From Mycolicibacterium peregrinum (GTDB lineage Bacteria; Actinomycetota; Actinomycetes; Mycobacteriales; Mycobacteriaceae), in assembly GCF_001665625.1 (NCBI RefSeq), contig NZ_LZSY01000179.1, forward strand, positions 1-64,000: a stretch of 64,000 bases of DNA. The letters run 5' to 3'. The translations under genes were made by a program, and so were the position numbers. Positions within the stretch are counted from its first letter, which is position 1, and the number at the start of each line of letters is the position of its first letter. Below are positions 57,676-64,000 of this stretch, in pieces. The notes under the pieces were generated by a model. That model saw only the letters and a list, made by a program, of their open reading frames with translations. It had not been told where the DNA came from and ran no database searches.

Positions 57676-58221
57676 ATGCACGTTTTAGAAAGCGTCCCGG
57701 GACGCCATTCCCGGGAAGAATTCCTGCGCCAACCACGGGGTGCCGATGCGATTGGCATCCGTGACCTCGCGGAAGCTACCGGGGTGCTGGATCTGAATTC
57801 CACCTACGCCTATCTGTTGCTGGCCACTGATTTTGCTGCCACGTCAATAGTGGCCGAACGCGACGGTGACCTGCACGGATTCATCACGGGTTACCACCCG
57901 CCGCCGCGACCCGATGTCCTGTTCGTGTGGCAGGTGGCCGTGGCGCCATCGGCGCAGGGCGGGGGGCTGGCCAGCACCATGCTCGACGCGCTCGTCCACC
58001 GGGTGCGGTCGCAGCGTGACGGGCGTCCGGTGACCGTGGAGGCCACGGTCGCCCCAGGCAATACCGCGTCACGCGCATTCTTTGGTGCCTTCGCGCGCCG
58101 TCACGGCGTCCCCCTGGTCGAAGACCCGCACTTCGGGTCCGACCTGCTCGACGCCGGCGGAGCGCACGAGGATGAGCCCATTCTGCGGATGGGGCCGATC
58201 ACCACACCGCTTTCACGCTGA
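57676..58221 (+). CDS. ectA: L-2,4-diaminobutyrate acetyltransferase
   Basis: A 181-residue GNAT acetyltransferase, second step of ectoine synthesis: it makes N-gamma-acetyl-diaminobutyrate from diaminobutyrate and acetyl-CoA. The EctA signature VLDLNSTYAYLLLATDFAAT and the acetyl-CoA loop VAPSAQGGGLASTMLDALV are present, with VEATVAPGNTASRAFF downstream. The start ATG has no clear ribosome site and lies six bases after a short upstream frame, so translation may be coupled to it. Confidence 0.94.
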   Translation: MHVLESVPGRHSREEFLRQPRGADAIGIRDLAEATGVLDLNSTYAYLLLATDFAATSIVAERDGDLHGFITGYHPPPRPDVLFVWQVAVAPSAQGGGLASTMLDALVHRVRSQRDGRPVTVEATVAPGNTASRAFFGAFARRHGVPLVEDPHFGSDLLDAGGAHEDEPILRMGPITTPLSR

Positions 58222-58226
58222 AATCA

Positions 58227-58239
58227 GTTATCTGATAAC
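58227..58239. promoter_or_regulatory. Dyad GTTATC-T-GATAAC in ectA-ectB gap
   Basis: A perfect 6-bp-arm palindrome in the 48-base gap between ectA and ectB, five bases after the ectA stop. Possible internal operator or RNA-processing/stability element; no evidence beyond symmetry. Confidence 0.25.
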
Positions 58240-58269
58240 CATTTTGATCCGAATTGGAAGGATTGTTCC

Positions 58270-59556
58270 TTGCTGCTCGCAACGACAGCTCCCCTGACCG
58301 AATCTGACCTGCCCGACGTCTTCAGCTCGGTGGAATCCGAGGTTCGCAGTTATTGCCGCAGCTGGCCTACCGTGATGGACCGGGCCGTCGGCTCCTGGGT
58401 GACCGACACCGCGGGGCGCACCTACATCGACTTCTTCGCCGGTGCGGGGGCGTTGAACTACGGCCACAACAACCCGGCGCTCAAGCAGCCGCTGCTCGAA
58501 TACCTTGCCTCCGATGGCATTGTGCACTCGCTGGACATCGCGACCGCGGCCAAGCAGCGATTCCTGGAGAGCTTCGAGCAGCACATCCTGCGGCCGCGCG
58601 GGCTCGACTACAAGGTGCAGTTCCCCGGACCGACCGGGGCCAACTCGGTCGAGTCGGCGCTCAAGCTGGCCAGGAAGGTGACCGGGCGCGAGTCGGTTAT
58701 CAGCTTCACCAACGCATTTCACGGTATGACCCTGGGTGCGCTGTCGGTCACCGGCAACTCGATGAAGCGGGCCGGAGCGGGAATTCCGCTGGTTCATGCC
58801 ACCCCGATGCCCTACGACAACTACTTCGGCGGGGTCACCGAGGACTTCCAGTGGTTCGAGCGTGTACTCGACGATTCAGGCAGCGGGCTCAACCGGCCCG
58901 CCGCAGTGATCGTCGAAACCGTCCAGGGCGAAGGCGGTCTCAACGTCGCGCGGATCGAATGGCTGCGTGCGCTGTCCGACCTGTGCCGCGAACGCGACAT
59001 CCTGCTGATCGTCGATGACGTCCAGATGGGCTGTGGCCGCACGGGGCCGTTCTTCAGCTTCGAGGCCGCAGGCATCGTGCCCGACATCGTCACGATATCG
59101 AAGTCGGTGAGTGGTTACGGCCTGCCGATGGCGCTCACCCTGTTCCGTCGCGACCTCGACGTGTGGACACCGGGGGAGCACAACGGCACGTTCCGTGGCC
59201 ACAATCCCGCCTTCATCACAGCCACGGCGGCAATCGAGACCTATTGGCAGGACGACCAATTCAGCGCCGATACGACCGTCAAGGGTGAGCTGATCAGGTC
59301 GCGTCTGGAGGAGATCGCCGCGGCCCACGACGGAGTGTCCGCCCGCGGTCGCGGCATGGCCCAGGGCCTCAAGTTCGAAGAGGCGCACCTGGCCGGACAG
59401 GTGTGCCGGGCCGCCTTCGACCGCGGTGCGCTGATGGAGACCAGTGGCCCGTCCGACGAGGTGGTCAAACTGCTGCCGCCGCTGACCGCACTTGCAACCG
59501 AATTGTCCGAGGGGCTCGACGTTCTCGCCGAGTCTGTCGCCGTCGCGCTCGCCTGA
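58270..59556 (+). CDS. ectB: Diaminobutyrate--2-oxoglutarate aminotransferase
   Basis: A 428-residue PLP aminotransferase (class III), the first step of ectoine synthesis: aspartate semialdehyde plus glutamate to diaminobutyrate. EctB features: VESEVRSYCRSWPTVMDRAV at the N-terminus, the PLP Asp in LLIVDDVQMGCGRTG and Schiff-base Lys278 in TISKSVSGYGLP. The start is TTG at 58270, supported by GGAAGG at 58256-58261 with eight bases spacing. Confidence 0.96.
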   Translation: MLLATTAPLTESDLPDVFSSVESEVRSYCRSWPTVMDRAVGSWVTDTAGRTYIDFFAGAGALNYGHNNPALKQPLLEYLASDGIVHSLDIATAAKQRFLESFEQHILRPRGLDYKVQFPGPTGANSVESALKLARKVTGRESVISFTNAFHGMTLGALSVTGNSMKRAGAGIPLVHATPMPYDNYFGGVTEDFQWFERVLDDSGSGLNRPAAVIVETVQGEGGLNVARIEWLRALSDLCRERDILLIVDDVQMGCGRTGPFFSFEAAGIVPDIVTISKSVSGYGLPMALTLFRRDLDVWTPGEHNGTFRGHNPAFITATAAIETYWQDDQFSADTTVKGELIRSRLEEIAAAHDGVSARGRGMAQGLKFEEAHLAGQVCRAAFDRGALMETSGPSDEVVKLLPPLTALATELSEGLDVLAESVAVALA

Positions 59557-59569
59557 GGAGGCTTGAGAC

Positions 59570-59962
59570 ATGATTGTTCGCACCACCACTGAGATCACCG
59601 GGACCGACCGGGACGTGGCCGACGGCACCTGGCGCTCCAAGCGCATCATCCTGGCGGGTGACGGTGTCGGTTTCTCGTTCCACGAGACCACCATCGAAGC
59701 CGGATCGGTCAATGAGTTCCACTATCAGCATCACGTCGAGGCGGTCTGGGTGATCGAGGGCACCGGCACGCTGACGGACCTTGAGACCGGGCAGCAGTAC
59801 CCGCTCGCCGACGGAACCATGTACCTGCTCAACAACAATGACCGCCATCGAGTCACGTGCGATGAGCAATTGCGCATGCTGTGCGTGTTCAACCCGCCGG
59901 TGACCGGGCGGGAGGTGCACGACGAGAACGGCGTATACCCGGCGCCGCAGTCGGTCGCATGA
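59570..59962 (+). CDS. ectC: L-ectoine synthase
   Basis: A 130-residue cupin enzyme that cyclises N-gamma-acetyl-diaminobutyrate to ectoine. The motif FHETTIEAGSVNEFHYQHHV followed by EAVWVIEGTGTLTDL marks the metal-binding cupin core. GAGGAGG gives a strong ribosome site upstream. The stop overlaps the ectD start (ATGA), so both are made together. Confidence 0.97.
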   Translation: MIVRTTTEITGTDRDVADGTWRSKRIILAGDGVGFSFHETTIEAGSVNEFHYQHHVEAVWVIEGTGTLTDLETGQQYPLADGTMYLLNNNDRHRVTCDEQLRMLCVFNPPVTGREVHDENGVYPAPQSVA

Positions 59963-60870
59963 CGGCACAGCCAGACGCTGAGGACATCATGGTCGCGGTC
60001 GAGGATCGCTACCCGACCCGGCTCGACCACGCCATCGAGCCGATACCGCGGCACGAGCCTGTGGTGTGGGGTGGCGCAGCGGACGGCCCGCTCAGCCAGC
60101 CCCACCTGGACGGTTTCTCGGAGTACGGGTACCTGGTGGCGCCGGAGACCGTGTCGGATGACTGGCTCCCGCTGCTCCGGCACGAATTAGACCGGATCGC
60201 AGCGGATCTGGATGCCGATGATCCGCGGGTGATCCGGGAGCCGGGTGGCACGATCCGGTCGATCTTCGAACCGCATCTGCTGAGCGACCTGGTTGCCCAG
60301 GTGGTCCGGCTCGACACGGTGTTGCCGGTCGCGCAGCAACTGCTGGGCGGCGACGTCTACATCCATCAGGCCAGGATCAACCTCATGCCCGGGTTCACCG
60401 GGACCGGGTTCTACTGGCATTCGGACTTCGAGACCTGGCATGCCGAGGACGGCATGCCGGAGATCCGCGCGGTTTCGTGCTCGATCGCTCTGACCGAGAA
60501 CTACCCGTACAACGGGTCGCTGATGGTGATCCCCGGATCGCACCAGACGTTCTATCCGTGCGTGGGCGCCACGCCTGACGACAACCACGACACGTCGCTG
60601 GTCGCCCAGAACATCGGCGTGCCAGATCAGACGACGCTGACCAAGGCCGTCGACGAGCACGACATCCACCAGTTCACCGGTCCGCCCGGCACCGCGCTGT
60701 GGTTCGACGCGAATCTGCTGCACGGCTCGGGGTCCAACATCACGCCCCTGCCGCGCTCGAACGTGTTCCTGGTGTTCAACTCGGTGGACAACGCGCTGAC
60801 CGACCCGTTCGCGGCCAAGCGGCCACGGCCCGAATACCTGGCGGCTCGGGGCGCACAAGCCGTCACCTAG
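59959..60870 (+). CDS. ectD: Ectoine 5-hydroxylase
   Basis: A 303-residue Fe(II)/2-oxoglutarate dioxygenase converting ectoine to 5-hydroxyectoine. The family signature WHSDFETWHAEDGMPEIR carries the first metal pair (His/Asp), and the third ligand lies in ANLLHGSGSN. ATG 59959 overlaps the ectC stop. Its presence means the cell can make hydroxyectoine, a desiccation- and heat-protective solute. dop starts nine bases after its stop. Confidence 0.97.
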   Translation: MTAQPDAEDIMVAVEDRYPTRLDHAIEPIPRHEPVVWGGAADGPLSQPHLDGFSEYGYLVAPETVSDDWLPLLRHELDRIAADLDADDPRVIREPGGTIRSIFEPHLLSDLVAQVVRLDTVLPVAQQLLGGDVYIHQARINLMPGFTGTGFYWHSDFETWHAEDGMPEIRAVSCSIALTENYPYNGSLMVIPGSHQTFYPCVGATPDDNHDTSLVAQNIGVPDQTTLTKAVDEHDIHQFTGPPGTALWFDANLLHGSGSNITPLPRSNVFLVFNSVDNALTDPFAAKRPRPEYLAARGAQAVT

Positions 60871-60879
60871 GCTGGCCCC

Positions 60880-62388
60880 ATGCAACGGATCATCGGAACA
60901 GAGGTCGAATACGGCATCTCCTCGCCGTCCGATCCGACTGCCAATCCGATCCTGACCTCGACTCAGGCGGTGCTGGCGTACGCGGCGGCCGCCGGGATCC
61001 AGCGCGGCAAGCGCACGCGGTGGGACTACGAGGTCGAATCGCCATTGCGCGACGCCCGCGGATTCGACCTGTCCCGGGCCTCGGGACCGGCTCCCATCGT
61101 CGACGCCGACGAGGTCGGCGCGGCGAACATGATCCTCACCAACGGTGCCCGGCTGTACGTGGACCACGCCCACCCGGAGTACTCGGCGCCCGAGTGCACC
61201 GATCCGATGGACGCGGTGATCTGGGACAAGGCCGGTGAGCGGGTGATGGAGGCCGCCGCCCGCCACGTGGCCAGCGTGCCCGGCGCGGTCAAGCTGCAGC
61301 TGTACAAGAACAACGTGGACGGCAAGGGCGCCTCGTACGGGTCGCACGAGAACTACCTGATGAGCCGCCAGACCCCGTTTTCCGCGGTGATCGCGGGGTT
61401 CACGCCGTTCCTGGTGTCGCGGCAGGTGGTGACCGGCTCGGGCCGTGTCGGTATCGGGCCCTCGGGGGACGATCCGGGCTTCCAGTTGTCCCAGCGGGCC
61501 GATTACATCGAGGTCGAGGTCGGCCTGGAGACGACGCTCAAGCGCGGCATCATCAACACCCGCGACGAGCCGCACGCCGACGCCGACAAGTACCGCCGGC
61601 TGCACGTCATCATCGGTGACGCCAACCTGGCCGAGACGTCGACCTATCTGAAGGTCGGCACCAGCTCCCTGGTGCTCGACCTGATCGAGGAGGGCCCGCA
61701 GTTCGGGCTCGACCTGTCCGATCTCGCTCTGGCCCGTCCGGTGCACGCCGTGCACGTGATCAGTCGCGACCCGTCGCTGCGGGCCACGGTGGCGCTGGCC
61801 GACGGCCGGGAGATGACCGCATTGGCACTGCAGCGGGTCTACCTGGACCGGGTGGCCAAGCTGGTGGACAGCCGGGACCCGGACCCACGGGCCGCGCATG
61901 TCGTGGAGACGTGGGCCCACGTGCTGGACCTGCTCGAGCGCGACCCGATGGAATGCGCCGAGATCCTGGACTGGCCGGCCAAGCTGCGGTTGCTGGAGGG
62001 CTTCCGAAACCGCGAGAACCTGGCCTGGTCGGCGCCGCGGCTGCACCTGGTCGATCTGCAGTACTCCGATGTCCGCCTGGACAAGGGCCTGTACAACCGG
62101 TTGGTTGCCCGCGGTTCGATGAAACGCCTGGTCACCGAGCAGCAGGTGCTGGATGCCGTCGACAACCCTCCGACCGACACCCGCGCTTACTTCCGGGGCG
62201 AATGCCTGCGCCGATTCGGTGCGGACATCGCCGCGGCGAGCTGGGACTCGGTGATTTTCGATCTCGGCGGCGATTCGCTCGTCCGGATTCCGACGCTGGA
62301 GCCGCTGCGGGGGAGCAAGGCGCACGTCGGCGCTCTGCTGGATTCCGTGGACAGCGCGGCCGAACTCGTCGATCAACTCACGAACTGA
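60880..62388 (+). CDS. dop: Deamidase/depupylase Dop
   Basis: A 502-residue carboxylate-amine ligase-fold enzyme. It deamidates Pup's C-terminal Gln to Glu and removes Pup from substrates. The N-terminal MQRIIGTEVEYGISSP carries the ATP/metal Glu residues, and the Dop-loop region DPTANPILTSTQAVLAYAAA distinguishes it from PafA. ATG 60880 follows ectD by nine bases, with no visible promoter between them. Confidence 0.97.
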   Translation: MQRIIGTEVEYGISSPSDPTANPILTSTQAVLAYAAAAGIQRGKRTRWDYEVESPLRDARGFDLSRASGPAPIVDADEVGAANMILTNGARLYVDHAHPEYSAPECTDPMDAVIWDKAGERVMEAAARHVASVPGAVKLQLYKNNVDGKGASYGSHENYLMSRQTPFSAVIAGFTPFLVSRQVVTGSGRVGIGPSGDDPGFQLSQRADYIEVEVGLETTLKRGIINTRDEPHADADKYRRLHVIIGDANLAETSTYLKVGTSSLVLDLIEEGPQFGLDLSDLALARPVHAVHVISRDPSLRATVALADGREMTALALQRVYLDRVAKLVDSRDPDPRAAHVVETWAHVLDLLERDPMECAEILDWPAKLRLLEGFRNRENLAWSAPRLHLVDLQYSDVRLDKGLYNRLVARGSMKRLVTEQQVLDAVDNPPTDTRAYFRGECLRRFGADIAAASWDSVIFDLGGDSLVRIPTLEPLRGSKAHVGALLDSVDSAAELVDQLTN

Positions 62389-62493
62389 CCATCTGGACCG
62401 GTGAGCTATCCCCGGCAATCGGGGTGCCGACCGGTACTGTGGAAGAACCGGTTGGGCGGTTAGCCCAGCCGATGACAATTGCAGGAGGCAGCG

Positions 62494-62688
62494 ATGGCTC
62501 AAGAGCAGACCAAGCGTGGCGGTGGCGGCGGCGAGGATGACGACCTCCCGGGTGCATCCGCTGCCGGCCAGGAGCGTCGCGAGAAGCTGGCTGAAGACAC
62601 CGACGATCTGCTCGACGAGATCGACGATGTGCTGGAAGAGAACGCAGAAGACTTCGTGCGCGCATACGTCCAAAAGGGCGGCCAGTGA
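62494..62688 (+). CDS. pup: Prokaryotic ubiquitin-like protein Pup
   Basis: A 64-residue disordered protein conjugated to Lys of target proteins by PafA after Dop deamidation. The Gly-rich N-terminus, the Mpa-binding helix region (REKLAEDTDDLLDEIDDVL) and the C-terminal KGGQ are all present; the terminal Gln shows that it needs Dop. ATG 62494 has AGGAGG upstream. The stop overlaps the prcB GTG start. Confidence 0.99.
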   Translation: MAQEQTKRGGGGGEDDDLPGASAAGQERREKLAEDTDDLLDEIDDVLEENAEDFVRAYVQKGGQ

Positions 62689-63545
62689 CCTGGCACGAAA
62701 ACCTGTCTCTTTCCCGACCCACTCTCTCCGGTACCCAATCTGTAGCCATGGACCTGTCGTCTTTCTCTGAACTGCTGCGTCGTCAGGCTCCCGAACTGTT
62801 GCCGGTCAACCGTGTCGCCGACGGCGTCATCAACCCCACCAACGCAGTGCCGCACGGGACCACCATCGTCGCGATCAAATACCCCGGAGGGGTGCTGATC
62901 GCCGGTGACCGCCGGTCGACCCAGGGCAACATGATCGCCGGCCGTGACGTGCAGAAGGTGTACATCACCGACGACTACACCGCGACGGGCATTGCGGGCA
63001 CCGCGGCCATCGCCGTGGAGTTCGCCCGGCTCTATGCGGTGGAACTCGAGCACTACGAGAAGCTCGAAGGCGTCGCCCTGACGTTCCGCGGCAAGGTCAA
63101 CCGCCTCGCCATCATGGTGCGCGGCAATCTCGGTGCGGCACTGCAGGGTTTCGTGGCCCTGCCGTTGCTGGTCGGATACGACATCGACGCGGCCGACGCC
63201 GAGAACGCCGGCCAGATCGTGTCCTTCGACGCCGCAGGTGGCTGGAACATCGAAGAAGAGGGCTACCAGTCCGTGGGGTCCGGGTCCATCTTCGCCAAGT
63301 CATCGATCAAGAAGCTCTATCCCGGTGTGGTGGATGCGGATTCGGCGCTCCAGGTGGCTATCGAGGCGCTGTACGACGCGGCCGACGACGACTCCGCCAC
63401 CGGCGGGCCCGATCTGGTGCGCGGGATCTATCCGACCGCGGTGACCATCGGTGCCGAGGGTGCCGTGGAGATCACCGAGGAACGCATCGCCGAGCTGGCC
63501 CGCGAGGTCATCGCGCGCCGGACCCGGACGGGCGGTGAGGGGTAA
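62685..63545 (+). CDS. prcB: 20S proteasome beta subunit
   Basis: A 286-residue proteasome beta subunit. The 58-residue propeptide ends before Thr59 in PHGTTIVAIKYPGG, the N-terminal nucleophile after self-processing. Catalytic neighbours Asp/Lys (GDRRSTQG) are present. GTG 62685 overlaps the Pup stop (GTGA). Forms the two inner heptameric rings with the PrcA outer rings. Confidence 0.98.
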   Translation: MTWHENLSLSRPTLSGTQSVAMDLSSFSELLRRQAPELLPVNRVADGVINPTNAVPHGTTIVAIKYPGGVLIAGDRRSTQGNMIAGRDVQKVYITDDYTATGIAGTAAIAVEFARLYAVELEHYEKLEGVALTFRGKVNRLAIMVRGNLGAALQGFVALPLLVGYDIDAADAENAGQIVSFDAAGGWNIEEEGYQSVGSGSIFAKSSIKKLYPGVVDADSALQVAIEALYDAADDDSATGGPDLVRGIYPTAVTIGAEGAVEITEERIAELAREVIARRTRTGGEG

Positions 63546-64000
63546 ATGAGCTTCCCGTACTTCATCTCGCCTGAGCAGGCGATGCGTGAGCGCTCCGAAC
63601 TGGCGCGCAAGGGCATCGCCCGCGGCCGCAGCGTCGTGGCGCTGGCGTACGACAGCGGTGTGCTGTTCGTGGCGGAGAACCCGTCGCGGTCGCTGCAGAA
63701 GGTCAGCGAGCTCTATGACCGGGTCGGCTTCGCCGCCGTCGGGCGATTCAACGAGTTCGACAACCTGCGGCGCGGCGGCATCCAGTTCGCCGACACCCGG
63801 GGGTACGCCTACGACCGCCGCGACGTCACCGGCCGTCAGCTGGCCAACGTCTACGCGCAGACGCTCGGCACCATCTTCACCGAGCAGGCCAAGCCCTACG
63901 AGGTCGAGCTGTGCGTGGCCGAGGTGGCGCACTACGGCGAGACGAAAGCCCCTGAGCTGTACCGGATCACGTATGACGGATCGATCGCCGACGAGCCGCA
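63546..64000 (+). CDS. prcA: 20S proteasome alpha subunit, 3' end outside window
   Basis: Partial gene: the first 151 residues are visible. It begins immediately after the prcB stop (ATG follows TAA directly). The N-terminus SFPYFISPEQAMRERSELAR forms the gating helix and the sequence continues with RGGIQFADTRGYAYDRRDV. Alpha subunits form the outer rings that gate entry and bind the Mpa C-terminal tail. Confidence 0.98.
   Translation, partial: MSFPYFISPEQAMRERSELARKGIARGRSVVALAYDSGVLFVAENPSRSLQKVSELYDRVGFAAVGRFNEFDNLRRGGIQFADTRGYAYDRRDVTGRQLANVYAQTLGTIFTEQAKPYEVELCVAEVAHYGETKAPELYRITYDGSIADEP

Noticed and set aside
60187..62673. An 828-codon minus-strand frame opposite ectD and dop
   Set aside because: No family resemblance and low-complexity composition; ectD, dop and pup on the plus strand are unmistakable.

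Overview
This 64 kb window is high-GC actinobacterial DNA with the gene order of a rapidly growing mycobacterium (Mycolicibacterium or a close relative). The backbone matches the Mycobacterium tuberculosis Rv2109c-Rv2141c neighbourhood: M20 peptidase, PEBP protein, pyrD, lppL, uppP, phosphatase, DUF3090, SCO1664-like protein, cysQ, mshC, SDR, PAC2 protein, metH, hisE-hisG, DUF4126, RecB-like nuclease, trmI, DUF503, lppK, then the proteasome set mpa / dop-pup-prcB-prcA. Species assignment rests on synteny and protein resemblance recalled from memory; no search was run.

Layout. 1-6.8 kb: an accessory block with a PatA/PatG (cyanobactin-maturation type) subtilisin cut by the window start, a small basic peptide gene, a LuxR-type regulator with a degenerate receiver, and a second subtilisin paired with an alpha/beta hydrolase. 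6.8-15.1 kb: a six-gene minus-strand aromatic catabolism operon (extradiol dioxygenase, FAH hydrolase, acyl-CoA ligase, FAD hydroxylase, an amidohydrolase missing its middle, P450) facing a TetR regulator across two matching palindromes. 15.2 kb: tRNA-Leu(GAG) with a terminator. 15.4-42 kb: mostly backbone metabolism (peptidase, ALDH plus thiolase-like pair, pyrimidine synthesis, undecaprenyl phosphate recycling, sulfur and mycothiol metabolism, methionine synthase, histidine biosynthesis, sugar transport). 42-48.7 kb: an ArsR/SRPBCC pair, then a visibly AT-richer insert with a small membrane protein and a large YobI-like membrane P-loop NTPase whose frame is broken exactly in its Walker A motif. 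48.7-55.3 kb: backbone up to mpa. 55.4-60.9 kb: LysR/EamA pair and a complete ectABCD ectoine/hydroxyectoine operon, lodged between mpa and dop. 60.9-64 kb: dop, pup, prcB and the start of prcA.

How genes work together. Many neighbours overlap by 4 bases (ATGA or GTGA), implying translational coupling: in the catabolic operon, in lppL-DUF5703-pyrD (lppL upstream), in ectC-ectD and in pup-prcB. Mpa, Dop, Pup and PrcBA form the pupylation-proteasome system; dop begins 9 bases after ectD, so it may be read from the ectoine operon.

Most interesting items: (a) an SAH-riboswitch-like structure directly in front of metH, whose pseudoknot strand is also the anti-Shine-Dalgarno strand; (b) the PatA/PatG-like locus with a possible internal translation start and a candidate precursor peptide; (c) the frameshifted YobI-like NTPase; (d) the internally deleted amidohydrolase in an otherwise intact operon; (e) the ect insertion inside the proteasome locus.
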